Origin: Pascua guehoae
Lineage: Eukaryota; Basidiomycota; Tremellomycetes; Trichosporonales; Trichosporonaceae
Assembly: GCA_001600415.1 (NCBI GenBank)
Contig: BCJX01000002.1
Location: forward strand, 2,825,553 to 2,889,552
Length of the DNA stretch: 64,000 bases
Reading direction: 5' to 3'
In this document: one piece after another, positions 22,600 through 34,921 of the stretch
How positions within the stretch are numbered: position 1 is the stretch's first letter
Layout: each line of letters begins with the position of its first letter
Made by a program: the position numbers and the translations under genes
The notes under the pieces: generated by a model
The model's input: the letters and a program-made list of their open reading frames with translations, nothing else
The model's database searches: none
What the model was told of the DNA's origin: nothing

Positions 22600-24326
22600 A
22601 TGCTCGTCAAGAGTTCGCGCATCGCCAGACTCGCATTCTCCGCAATGGCCAGTCGGGTCCCTGCTGCATCGACATCCCCGGCTGGCAAGGACAAGCAACG
22701 CCCACGGCCCTTGTCGCACAATGATGCGGACGCAGCACTGTCCTCGATGATCAACGAGGCATTGCATTCGCCGCTCGACCTTCCACAATCGCCACCACGT
22801 CCGACATCGGCTACACCACGCACATCATCCTCGTCGCGGTCACCCACTTCCCCTGCGCCGGTCCACATTGCGCCACCACCTCGTGCCTACCACCCGACTT
22901 CGCCCACGTCGGCTATCCGCCCCTCGCTACGACCTCGTCTTGTCTCGCAGCTGACGCGTGCGACACTCCCCACTGCGAGCCTTACATATGCCAATGCCGA
23001 GGAAAATCACTGGAGCGTGCAGGGAAGCCCTCCTGGGTCACCGCCGGGCTCTCCGACGTTGGGGAGGTACTCCCACCCGTGGGACGGTCGCGCGAGCATC
23101 GAGTTTCCGGACCTCGACCCCTCAACGGGGTTACCGTTGCGGAGAAGCATGGACCATGATGATCGACCATCGCCTACCCAACCCCAGGGGTCCCGCCCAT
23201 ACACTGTCCAACGGACGATCTCTCATCTCCGGCGCCGAGGGTCGCGCTCGTCGCTTGAAATAGCCCAGACTCAGTCGCGGCCATTCAGCGCGTTGAGTGG
23301 CACATGGACCGCACCAGCATGGTTTAGTACCAGCAAGAACAAGATTGACTCGATGCTGGACAAGGACGACCAGGCGCCAACAGCAGAAGAAGAGCAGATC
23401 AAGCACCAGATCAAGTACCGGACGCCAAAGTACCCCGTCGTGCTCTGTCACGGCCTCCTCGGGTTCGATTATCTGGGGCCCGCAGCCATGCCTGCCATGC
23501 AGATTAGTCATTGGCGTGGTATCCGCGAGGTACTCGAGGGAAACGGCTGTGAAGTCTTTATTGCGAGGGTTCCCGCTACGTCATCCATCAAGGATCGCGC
23601 GACCACTCTCAACGACCTCATCAGCGAAAAGTACCCCGGCCGCACGGTCAACCTCATCGCACACTCGATGGTGAGCACAGAGATCTTGGGTGTGTGGCCT
23701 GATACTAACTCGGCCAGGGCGGGCTCGATTGTCGCTATCTGATTTCGCAAATCCGACCACACAAGTTTGAGGTCGCGAGTCTGACGACCATTTCTACCCC
23801 GCACCGCGGGTCGCCGTTTGCAGACTATGTGATCGACAATGTCATTGGGCGCGAAAGGCTCCCGCAGCTGCTGTCCATGATGGGCGGCATGCAGCTCCCA
23901 GCCACGACAGGCGACGGCACCGCGTTCCAGGCGCTCGGTACTCGGGCGATGAAGGTCTTCAACACCGAGGTGATCGACCGCCCAGACGTAAAGTACTACT
24001 CGTGGGGCGCGAGCTTTGATCCTGGCCTCCTCGACACATTCCGCTGGCCACACTCTGTCATCCTTGCCAAGGAAGGACCCAACGATGGTCTCGTCTCAGT
24101 CTACTCGGCCCGCTGGGGAGAGTACCGCGGCACACTGCTCGACGTCAACCACCTCGACCTCGTCGGATGGGTCAACCAGGTCCGATACCTCATGTCCGGA
24201 TTGACCGGGAAGCAGATCTCGTTCAAGCCGGCCACATTCTACTTGGAGATTGTGAGTGACAATGTTGTGTGATGCGCCTGCGCTGACACCGTCTAGTGCG
24301 ACTTCCTTGCCTCTCAGGGCTTCTAG
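22600..24326 (+). CDS. Tgl2-like triacylglycerol lipase (alpha/beta hydrolase)
   Basis: Exons 22600-23670, 23718-24251, 24297-24326; 544 residues. The N-terminal 260 residues are low-complexity Ser/Pro-rich, beginning MLVKSSRIARLAFSAMASR, a possible mitochondrial presequence. The hydrolase domain opens with TPKYPVVLCHGLLGFDYLGP. The nucleophile elbow AHSMGG (Ser at the exon 1/2 junction) carries the catalytic serine. GLDCRYLISQIRPHKFEVAS, TTISTPHRGSPFADYV, KEGPNDGLVSVYSARWG (likely Asp) and DVNHLDLVGW (likely His) complete the fold. Yeast Tgl2 is a lipid-hydrolysing protein associated with mitochondria; localisation here is inferred. Introns are 47 and 45 nt. The last exon encodes only CDFLASQGF. 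Confidence 0.9.
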
Positions 24327-24749
24327 ACAGTACCCCCGTTCGCACATACCCGTAACAGAGCTCGTAGAGTGGCCACCAGCACACGCCACGCGAGACACTG
24401 CCATAGATCAATACATGTACCACTTCATTCATAGGGCTTATGCAAACATGCATACAAGGCGCGTGTGGCCGAGCATGCCCTGTGTACCGTATGTGCGGCC
24501 GACAGTGCCCGTTGTTGCTGTTGTTTGTCCCTTGAAATGACATGTCGAGTGGCTTGTTGGCTGTTTGCATACCGCGTACCTCGTTGATAACCGATACGCC
24601 ACATGTCACTACTGGCGCCCTACGTCACCACCACCTGACCTGACTTGGAACAGGATCACCAGGATACCCGCCCAACCCCTTCCAACTTTTCCTTCCCCCT
24701 CCTTCTCGACTCGACGTACTCGACTTCTCTCAACGAGTGTGTGCCCCCC
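24327..24749. other. intergenic between lipase and AlkB-like genes
   Basis: 423 bp in tandem orientation. The last 100 bases are pyrimidine-rich, as expected for a leader. Nothing else seen. Confidence 0.5.
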
Positions 24750-27700
24750 ATGCCGCAGACGTGTCTCGACGCATCCTTTGTGACGCCCGCTCTGCGCCAT
24801 GTGTTCGACCTCTTCGCAGGCGACCCCAAGAGCGCGAGCACCCCGGAAGGTCTCAAGACGGTAATCGACGAGACGCTGTGCGTTCTCGACCAGCACCAGA
24901 ACGATGCGGAAGAGGTGTGTCCTTCATCCCTTATCGCCACCTTTCGTATCCCATCTGACAGCGTGCTTTGCAGGTACGCAGAGAGGAGCAGTTTGACCGA
25001 CTATCGCGCACCCTCCCGGGCTGTCCAGCGCCGCCGCGCCCTATCGGACGTGACGACCGCGAGTTCCGCGTCCACGTCTGCTGGCTCCTCTTCCGACGGC
25101 GAAAGCAGGAAAAGGCAGAAGCAGCGCGTATGGTCCTGGAACGCGCTCGCAAGCTCGCGGCCGAGCATGCCGCGGCGGCTCCCAAGGCCGCCGGGCGTTC
25201 GTTGGCACGACTCAACAAGAGGCGGAGACGACAGCCAAAGGGCAAGGCAGCAGGAGGGCGGGCAGTGAAGGCCGAGCCTGTAGAGACGCCAGTGGACCCT
25301 ACAGGCGAGGAACCCTCGAGATCTCGGTCCGGGTCCTCGTCGGCAATGTCGCGCACCCACAGCGGATCAAGCACGGCGACCACTGCGACTGCGGCGTCGT
25401 CGGCGAAAGAGGGAAAGACCAAGAAGAGGAGGAACAGCAAGGCAATCAAGCTCATGGCCAAGAAGGCCGACCTCATCCGAAGCAAGAAGGAGCTCCGGGA
25501 GGCGAAGAAGAAGCCACAGGCGAAGAAGAAACCGCTTCAGAAGAAGCCGCAGGCGAAGAAAGAACCTGGTGAGGGCTCCGACCTCGCGCCTTATCAGAAT
25601 GCAGTCAAGTTGACCACAGCGACCACAAAAGAAAAGGCGACCAAGGACACACGACCCCCAGTAGAGCGCACGAAAGCCACGACGCCAACAGCTCGGCGCA
25701 GGGTGAAGCAAAAGGGCAAACATCAAACTGACAGCAACCCCAATCACGTTCCCGACGGACCCTCGGCGACGAGTGCTGAGAACGACAAGGTCGGAGGCGC
25801 TGAGAACAGCGAGACGGCGAGTGAGGATACCAGTACGGCTACCATCGAGTCTGCAACTGGAGACGACCTAGGATCCTCCAGCGGTAACCCCGGCAAGCCG
25901 CAAGTTGTGACAGACGGCGGGACACTTGTAACTGTGGCCGGCTCGGATGGGTCGGCACCACTCGCGATCACCCGCCCACGCGGCGCTCGGAACAACTACA
26001 CGCCCCTCAACCAGAAACTTCTACGTCTAATAGGTCGGGAATCAGGGATCCCCATATTGAAGAAACGCAAACGGGACCAAGACGTCGAGAAGGGGGTTCT
26101 AGCGGAGGCGTTGCGTGATGCTGAGGGGGGAAACACAGGTCCCGAGGTTGACGCCGTCGAGAAGCGGGTCACAGAGGGCGACCTTGAGGATGTATCGCTT
26201 GGAAGTGAGGGGGTGGACGCTGGTCTGGATGTTATCGCAGTCAAGAAGCGACTCACCGGTCCCAGGCTCACGGACACCTCTGGACCCTCACCTCAACGGA
26301 CGCGCACGAACGTGAAACCACCCCCTCGTCCCCTCACAATACTACCCACACACAAGGACCCGGCGCCACCTATGCGCCCTCCCGTGTGGGCTCAGGTGAG
26401 TCCCGTGGGCGTCACTGAGCTGACCGGCCCAGTCGCGCCAGGAGCTTTGCGAGGCTCTACCGTACTACCGGGCGTTCCAGTCTGGAATGTACATGCACAA
26501 GCGCGTCCCGTATGGCTATCTCCTAGACGGCTTCCCTGCTCCGTGAGCACAGTGGTCAACTGCCCCGCTGACATCAGGCGCGACGTGTGGGCCGCAGACG
26601 GGCGGATTATTATCTCGCACGGGTGAGTCGCTAACCCAATCCGCTCAACTGACGGCAGTGGCGGACAGTCTGTGCGCATCATGGACGCCCACGGCCGACC
26701 AACGACATCCCTCGCGGCCGACCACACGCGTGCCGACGCCCGCATCGACACGCTCCTGCAGGCCGCCGAGCGCCGCGCACCAGTCATCCTCCTCGCTGGC
26801 GAGGGGTATGCGCTCCTCCCATGGACGCTCGGGTGTGCATACGCCGTACTGGGGTGGTACTGGGTCTCGGAGGCGTGGTACGAGCCCGAACCGTGCGCCC
26901 CGGGCGTGACTCCCCCCGCTGAGCAGGGGCGCGACTGGTTCCGCCGCCTCAAGGTCCGCTTTGACTGGGTCGAAAGCCAGGGCGAGCCGTGGTGGTTGCA
27001 GCGCGGGGAGGGGAGCTGGGCACCGCCAGGGACAGCCAAGGTCGAGCCTGGGACACCGACGACGGCAACCCACGGAGGCACATTGGAGCTGCCTAATGGG
27101 CCCAAGGGTAGAGTTTTTGGCGGAGGCGACGGCTGTGCAGACGCGTACCGTGACGCACAGACCAACCACTTGACCATGTCCGCCGCTACCACCCCTCTCG
27201 GATTCCGCAGTCCCCCAGAAGCTACAACCCCGCTCGAGGCCCCAAGTCCTCTCGGAGCGGGCGATGCTCGTGATGACGAAGATTTAGTGGCCAGGTTAAA
27301 CGCTCTACCTCGTACAGCCACTTGGCAAGCGAACCGGCTTCGGATCAGTAACCTCCTCAACTCGGAGCCCCCAGAAGATCAGACTGGCGGCGAAGTGTCG
27401 TCCATCAATGACTCTGCCGGCGGTGCCTACGCAGACCAAATGACATCTCCGAACGCGTCTAGAACCAACCACGGTCCTACTCTTCCTCCGACTCCAGACA
27501 CTCCGGACCAGAAGCTGTGGTACCACAAAGAAGCAACCCACACTCCGATCCTGAGCACACTTCCTACACCCCCCGTCTCCCCGTCGGCCGAGCTTGACTC
27601 CGCATTAGAGGAAATCTCTGCTCTCCAGATGCAAATCTGGTCGGGCAGGGGCATGTTCTGCCCCATGGTCCGCGCCCCGTCGGGCCTGTTCTATGATTCT

Positions 27701-29426
27701 CCCAGCAGGTTCCACCCCTCTCGGACCCCTGGCGAGCAGCCTCTGCTCAACCTCCACGACGCTTCCGATTGCTTTGCATCAAACGCAGATGCCAGTCTGC
27801 ACATGTCGGACGTGTGCGACGCTTGCAACGGCACAAGCCCATGGCTGTACACTGAGGGTTGGGCATGTCTCGATCCCGAGTGTACGCACTTCTGGATGAT
27901 CGAGACGGCCGCGGGCTTTCACCATATCCCTCCACACGCGAGACTAGAGTACGATGCCAACTTTCTGGTCCCGGCCCCGACGCCACCACAAGCACGGGTC
28001 GTGCCCTTTAGTGTTGTACCGCCGCTGCCAAGAGGTTCGCCCGAGGCGAGCGAGGGCACCGACGGCGTTGCGGGCTCGCGTGCATTGTGGACTGGTAGGT
28101 AGAGTGCATGCCCGTGAAGGAGTGGTGACTGACTGCAGGCTGGGTGTGCGACGCGTGTGGGCGGGCCAACTGCCGGTACCGGTGGGAAGTATACGAGTGC
28201 CGCGCGTGTGGGCGGCAGTTTGCGCCGCTCGACGCCGACGACGTCGTGCCGGCTCTAGCCCTCCGGCGCGACGACCCAGACATTCTCGGCGAGGCGGACG
28301 AGGGACACCCGCACCTGCCCATGTCGACACGACGCATCCCAGGCGAGGCGACGGTGGTTGCGTACGAGCTTCCCAATGCGTAAGTGTGGCGCTGCCACGT
28401 CTGTGCGTGGCGCACGTGTGTAGCTGACGTACAACAGGGGCACGGTATACCACGTCCTGCATGATGGGCACGCGGCGGCCGACGCAATATGGACCGCGTA
28501 CCAGCGCGCCGCCATCGAGACGGCTGACCCGCTCTTCCAGCGCCGCGCCCTCAAGGCCGTATGTATGGTGTCGTAGCCTGTGTCATTGCTGACCTGCAGA
28601 ACATTGTCAAAGGGCAGCTTTTGTCGCAGCAGTTTGCGATCAACTCGGGCGCGTCGTACAAGTACATTGTCGAGACGCTGAGTTATTCGTTTGCAGAGTC
28701 GCCGCCGTGTGTCATGGACGCGCTCGAGCTGTGAGTCGGCACCAGGTAAACTCACGCCACGTCGTCGGGGGCTACCCCCTCATACACATGGTTAGTCACT
28801 GATCACTGACCGGTGACCAGGATTCGATCGCGTGTGGCAAACGTGCTTGGGGAGCGTGTGGATTTCAACGAGATCCTGAGCGTCATGTATCGGGAGGGTC
28901 AGAAGATGAGCTGGCACGACGACGGCGAGGACGGTGAGTTTTGGCTCATGATTCTTCCGACCTGCGACAAGTGGCACCTGCGACAGTGGCAGTGGCACAA
29001 TGGCAAGTGGCACAGTGGCACGGCACAGTGACACAGCCGTGGCGGCGCCGCGGCGGAAGTATTGTGCATCGCGCATCGCGTTGACGCACCACCAGGCCTG
29101 GGGCCCGTCGTCGCTGCGCTCTCGCTCGGCGCGTCGGCGGTCATGTCGTTCCGGCCCAAGACACCCCGGTTTCACACCGATATGATCCCGACGGTTGTGG
29201 CGGGAAGCAAGCTCGACAAGCCGGCCAAGCCCCAAAAGGCGCCACCTGTACTCAATCTCATGCTGTCGCACGGGGTGAGTTCGGGGGTCAACAAGGCATG
29301 TGCGCCACTGACGACCAGGACGTGGTGATCATGGCGGGGCGTGCGATCCAGTACCGCTACGACCACCGTGTCATCCCCGAGGGCATGCGTGTGGCCGCCA
29401 CAGCGCGGGTCATTGGCAGCGACTGA
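24750..29426 (+). CDS. large AlkB-like 2OG-Fe(II) dioxygenase with Cys-rich clusters
   Basis: Eleven in-phase exons: 24750-24914, 24974-26395, 26433-26542, 26578-26622, 26659-28094, 28139-28379, 28438-28558, 28600-28730, 28821-28933, 29096-29274, 29319-29426; 1,356 residues, against about 200-350 for simple AlkB proteins. The first 530 residues are basic and disordered with Lys/Ala/Gln repeats. Residues 535-670 hold an unrecognised domain (YYRAFQSGMYMHKRVPYGYL; ILLAGEGYALLPWTLG). Two Cys clusters follow: CDACNG...CLDPECTHFW near 966-990 and CDACGRANC...CRACGRQF near 1063-1086, likely zinc-binding. The C-terminus has the AlkB iron triad His1256-Asp1258 (SWHDDGED) and His1337 (YRYDHRVIP), plus Arg1345/Arg1351 in RVAATAR. 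AlkB enzymes remove methyl groups from nucleic acids or proteins; the substrate here is unknown. Confidence 0.85.
28969..29032. repeat. short tandem repeat in AlkB-like intron 9
   Basis: Imperfect copies of CAGTGGCA/CAAGTGGCA fill part of a 162-nt intron, about four times longer than most neighbours. Confidence 0.7.
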
Positions 29427-32400
29427 GTTGGGATGCAAGGTCGCGCGTCAATTCTTGAGAGATGGATGGCGACGAGGCGAGGCGAAGCAGAGTGTGATGG
29501 GCGTCATGACGCCGATTCAGTACGTTGTAAGGTACAAAGCGGTCATGAAACGCGGCGGCTGGCGGGTCCACCTCGTTCATGATCCCGGGACATTTTCCCA
29601 TAAGGTTGGACACTTGTTCCGCCGTGTCTCGTCGGTTGGTCGAGTGTGCCAGGTCCCCCCGTCTGCAACGCGCGACGTGCGCACAGTGCGCACACGAGGC
29701 ACCTACTGTCCATGCAACGTCCTGCCGAGTGTGGTATGTGAGCGTCTCGTCTCGACGTGCCGGCCCGCACCCCCGAACTGGTCGTCTGATCTCGTGTCCG
29801 ACCCGTTGTTCAATCGGTGCGTCAGGGCGGCCGGGCGGGAGGACGTGCCAGCCGTTGCAGAACACGCTAGCTTGTGCGCATCTGCACAATTCAGTGACAG
29901 CGACCGTCAGAGAGCGTATGTGCATGTGCCCGTGACGCACACCCCGACAGGCCCTGCTCCGCCGTTGCGTTGCGATGAACACCCAACGACCAACACCCAA
30001 CGACCAACTCCAACACCCAAAGACCAACGACCCCGAAGCTCAGCGCGCATGACATGGCGGCGCCACCGTTACCTCTGATCGGACGCGAGCAATCCATCCT
30101 CCTTCGGTCGATTACAGATTCCAACGCCGTTCCAACGTCCTTCCACAACGAAAGTCATGCCATCAGCTCAGCTCTCGACCCCGTCCCCCCTGAGCCGGGT
30201 GCCTCCAGTCCACGCGCGGCCCCTGAGCAATTATTAACCCCACACCGCAGGCTCCACATGCCAGATTGTCCATGCCCCGTGCCCCATCGAGCGCACACAC
30301 GACGCTTTTAGCTTTTTGGTCAGAACGGGCGGTGACGGCAGGCGGGCCCAAGATTGGGCCACACGGCTGGCATAGCGATGGATAAGGGGCCATGCACAGT
30401 GGGTGGACAGGTGGGTGCATCAGGTGCTCGGTGGCTGTGGCGGTGGCGGCCGTCTGTGCACTCGTCCTCGTCCCTGTTGCAACGTGCGGGGGTGCAAGTG
30501 CAGTATACATCCCGCCCGAGCTTGGACGAGCCCAGTGTCAGCTGTCAGCTGTTAACTGGGCTCCAAGGCGGCAGTTTGGCGCGCAGGCGACGAGGGACAG
30601 GGACGGATTAGACGTCAGGGACCGAGGAACTGCATCCCACGAGCAGAAGGCTGGCGCCCCGGTCCTCAGATGCACCATAACTTGAGCCCCTGTCGGGTCC
30701 TCGGCTCGGATGCCTGCCCGCGACCGGCCGAGCGGATCACGGGCTAGGGTCGGGCTATCAGCCTGCGACCTGCGACGCCTGCGACCCGCGACACCTGCGA
30801 TGCTTTCGAGGTCATCCCCAGGTGGCAGACGCGAGTTTGTGCGTCACGGTCTAGTGCCTCGCGCCAAACGTCGTCGCGCTCCTCGCGCCTCATACCTGGC
30901 TCAAGCCTCGCGCCTCAATCTGCCGGTACGACACAGGACGCGGGCCAGCGGGCAATAGCGCCCATTTGCCTGGTACAGAGGTACAGTGGCAGTGGCCGAG
31001 TGGCACAAACGCGCGCGACTGGGCGTAGTGATTGGGCCTTGGTCTTGGGGTGGGTCTTGGGCTGCGCGCATGCGCGTGCAGCTCGAGTTGTGGCTTGCGA
31101 CTCGGGTTGGGTAGCTTCACGGCCTGCGGCCTCGCGCCGCGGCTCAGCTTTCGAGCTTTCGAGACTGCTCGAGATTGCTTTCCGCCCTGCATGCCCCCGT
31201 ACCACCCAGGAGGCCAGCAGGCCAGCCAGCAGTCGGCATGACCGACCGTCGTCGCCTGACCTGCACGGCCTGCATTCCCACCGACGAGACATGCATGCAC
31301 GTATGCACCCATGCACCACGAGCGTGGCTGCACGCAGCAGCAACGACAGGCCAGCCCCGCATGCCTCTGTACCTGTACCTGCCCATGCCCGCCCGGCCAT
31401 GTCCAGCCGTCGACTGTCGACCTGCCGACCCGTCTCGTCTCGTCTCGTCTCTCTCCTCTCCACTAGCCTGGTCCACCTCGATCCACCCCCACCACCATCC
31501 ACCGGCCCGTGCATCCCATCCCTTGCTCATTCTCGTCGTCTTCAAACGTACACACACCCACGTTTCAGCGCTGGCCATCGCTGCACGTCACATTTACTAC
31601 TCTCCATTGTGTTCTTTCTTCTTTGCATCATCGAATCGGCTCCAGCCAACCATATCGCTCTTCATTCCGCGCCACTGAAAGAAGAGCGAGCGAGCGCACG
31701 GATAAACACGTCGAGACGCGCGCGCTCCCCTCTCGAAAAAGCCTGGCGCCTCTTCCGAAACCGCCCCTGCATCCCCCCACCTCTCCTCTCCTCTCCTCTC
31801 CTCGCATTCTCCCGCCCCTAGTCCTCCCACTCTCTCTCTCTCCACCACCCCGGACCCACCCCCCCGACCCTCAACTCAAACCTGCATCCATCCCTCCATC
31901 CTCCATCCTGTCCTTCATCCTATCCTCTATCCTTCATCCTCTACCCCCCATCGCACACACCACAGCATTCACCTATCACCCTCACCCTCGCCCTCGCCCT
32001 CGCATTCGGCCCTCCACCCCGCACACTGGCCCTGTCTTACCCACCCTCTCTCCTGGCTGTCCCCTGTCCTCCCTGGCCATCTTAAACCTCGTGTCTCTCT
32101 CTGTCGCTCGCTCTTGCCCATTCCTCGCGGCGTCACCAAAGCGCGTCTCATCCATCGTCCCTGCACACCTACACTTGGTTCCCACGTTGCCATTACGCAC
32201 CACGCATCACCGATTGCACGCTCGCTCGCTTGCACTCACTCTTGGTCTTGGTCGTCACCACCACCATTGTTGTCCGACTCGACGTTGGTCACTTGCGTTG
32301 TCTCCGACTGATCTGTACGCACGGCTAGTAGTGTCCACGGGCCCCGTCCCCTGCAGATCACTCGCCGCGCACACACACCACACAAACGCACACACCACAA

Positions 32401-32758
32401 CACACACCTCACCACTCCCCGGCGCGTCGCCCCCCACGCGCCTCTTGCGCGCCCCCACCACTCCGTTCGCCGCTCTCGTTCGCCTCTCTTCGCTCGTCGG
32501 TCGCCGCTCACCGTGTTCGTGTTCCTCTTGCGCCACCATCGCCGTCGCCCCCGACCTTGTCCTGGTCTCCGCTTCTCTCGCCCCAAACACTTGCCCCACC
32601 CTCGCACGTCGACAGCCGTGCTGCACACTGCTCGCTGCACCCCTCGACGCTGCACACCTAACCCCCTACACATCCACCCGCACACGACGCCCGACCACCG
32701 TCGGGGCGACGTGACGCTCCTCCCATCTTAACCCCAACCTCGTTATACTCTATCCACC
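29427..32758. other. 3.3-kb intergenic region with a pyrimidine-rich leader
   Basis: No splice-consistent gene. From about 31,430 to 32,758 the + strand is strongly C/T-rich and nearly free of stop codons, so long ORFs arise by composition alone. This is probably the promoter and a long 5' leader of the gene at 32759. CGACCTGCGACGCCTGCG-type repeats occur near 30760-30800. Confidence 0.5.
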
Positions 32759-34921
32759 ATGGACATCGACTCGCCACGCCCAGAGTCGCCGCCGACCCTT
32801 CGTCACTCCCCACCAGTGCCGGAGGCGGCAGTACCAAGCACCTCTGGTCCTTCTCACCACTCGTCGGCGGCCGCGTCGCCGGCCGCAGAATCACCATCCA
32901 CCACCACGGCTACAGCTCCCGCAGCCGCAGTCCCAGCCACATCCCACCAAGAAGACGTGCCCATGCCCAACGGAGACTCGAGCGCGACTCCAGATGCCAA
33001 CCCCGCAGCGAGCGTGAATGCCAACACCAGCGGCGCAAACGGCACAACCAGCATCAACGGCGCCAACGAGGCCACCCCTACTGGCTCGGCCAACGGCGAC
33101 CATAACGGCAACGTCGAGCCCATGGAACACCTCGCATCGGACAGCAGTACCCGTGGCGCGCGCGACGAGGCCGATCACGAGCACGACGGCACAAGCACAG
33201 CCTCGTCGGGCGCGAGCATCGGCCCACCATCGGCAACGAGCAATGGCGCGTCGGCCGCCGAGCCACACGTTGCCGGCCCTGACGACACGCCCCACGACCT
33301 GGATCGCTTCCTGCAGCGTGTCGAGATGGAAAAGGTGAGTCCATGGTTGTCTGGACCCAGGCGCAGGCGGCGAGCGCCGTACGCAGCGGCCGTACGCAGC
33401 CGGCGTCAGCCTGCGCAGTGCGCCACAGTGCAGCGCATGCTTTACCGCAGCGTCGCACACCCCGGCGACGTGTAGACGGTAGGCGTGTAGACACACTCGC
33501 CACGTGCTGCGTCACGAGCAGGCCATGTCGTGTACACAGTCGCCGCCGCCGTACTGTCGTGCTTGTGGTGGCAACTTGCAACTTGCCACGCCCGCCGCGC
33601 GACGACGACGTGTGCACATTGTGCCTGGCCGAAGCAGACGCGTCACACCACACGTGATCGTCGACTGACGCGCACAGAAAATCGCCCAGCTGCAACAACG
33701 TCTCGAGCTCGCGTCGTTCAAGACCAACCACGGGTGGTCGGAAATGAGTGTCGCCGAGATTGAGAATGTGAGTCTAGAGTGTTGCTTGACCGGCGGTGTT
33801 CTAACCTGTTCCAGCGCTTGCCATCACCAAAGGCTCCCCAGCGCCCTCAAGTCGTCACTGGCCGCGGCGGTTATGATCCCCCTTCGCCATCGCGTCCGTG
33901 GCAGCTTGCAGATGTCCTGTGGCAGCCTCTGCCGCAGCCCGGAGGCGCGCGCGTCTCGCCGCAGCGCTCCACATCTTACCCCTCGTCCCATGGTCCGTCC
34001 CACTCGCTTCCCAGTCTGGCGGCGCTGGGCCACACGTCGCGTGCCATGGGCGGCTCTCGAAAGCGGCCTGGCATGGACGACTATCTCGGACGCCCCTCAC
34101 TGTCGCCCTTGCGTATGCCCCATAGCCGCGGCGGTGGCAACAGCGGCGGAGGCAACCACCGCCGCGCGTCGAGCTCCATTTCGTCGCTCCAGTTCCTCAC
34201 CAACGACCCGTACCCCTCATCACCACTTCGTCCGAAAAAGCAGCCCAAGAAACGATCACAGTCGCACAGCAATCTGCGCGAACGGCCCTCGACGCAGGAC
34301 GTGGACGCGGCAAAGGCTCTGACGTTTATGTTTGAGTCTGGACGGTCACCCCACTCGCCTACAGTGGAGCGTTTGGGACCCGACCCGTCCGGGCCCCCTG
34401 TGCTGCCGCCATTGCAAACCCACTTCCAACCGCACCCGCCTCCGCCACCAATGTTCTCTCCAGACATGCCTCCTCCTCGACCCCGTGCGCAGAGCTTTGT
34501 GACCGACCACTACACGCAGCGGCCGATCCTGCCCCCACCTCTGCCGCCGGGACCGCGCCCGCTCAGCAGCCACTCGCGTGGTGGCCACGCGCGCCACACG
34601 GGCAGTATCGACAGCAGCGCCGCGTTCCGCAGCCACTCGTGGGCCAGCGACCGTGAACGCAGGGAGCGTGAGCGCGAGCGCGACCGCGCCGTCATGATGA
34701 ATGGCGGCGATGACGAAATGGCCGGCCGCGGCGAGGAGGAGAAGAACGCGGCCGAGCTCATGATGTTCCTCGCCCACTCGCCGTCGGCAGGACGTAAGCG
34801 CTCCGCGGCCGACGGCCCGCCGTCGTTTGGCAGCACTGCCCGTGTCCTCTTTTCCGACAATGACAGGTCGGCCCCGCCCCCGCTACGCCGCTTTGACGGC
34901 CCCCTGCCTGCGCGCAACTAG
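32759..34921 (+). CDS. candidate Whi5/Nrm1-like G1/S transcriptional repressor
   Basis: Exons 32759-33334, 33678-33767, 33815-34921; 590 residues. Mostly disordered: Ser/Thr/Ala/Asn-rich N-terminus, Pro-rich centre, many SP/TP sites (possible CDK targets). Exon 2 encodes a short helix, KIAQLQQRLELASFKTNHGW, like the conserved (L)RLRLxLAxxKVxTN block of fungal Whi5/Nrm1 proteins. Near residues 534-550, AAELMMFLAHSPSAGRKR resembles the GTB motif with which Whi5 and Nrm1 bind SBF/MBF; a weaker AAKALTFMFESGRSPHSP occurs near 387. Such proteins restrain the G1/S programme until phosphorylated by cyclin-CDK. The assignment rests on two short motifs, so it is tentative; any disordered regulator is possible. 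Intron 1 is 343 nt. Confidence 0.55.

Noticed and set aside
31509..32714. 401-codon open frame on the + strand
   Set aside because: Pure composition effect: the region is C/T-rich and lacks stop codons. The translation is Pro/Ser/His/Leu low complexity with no domain, and it ends just before a real start codon.
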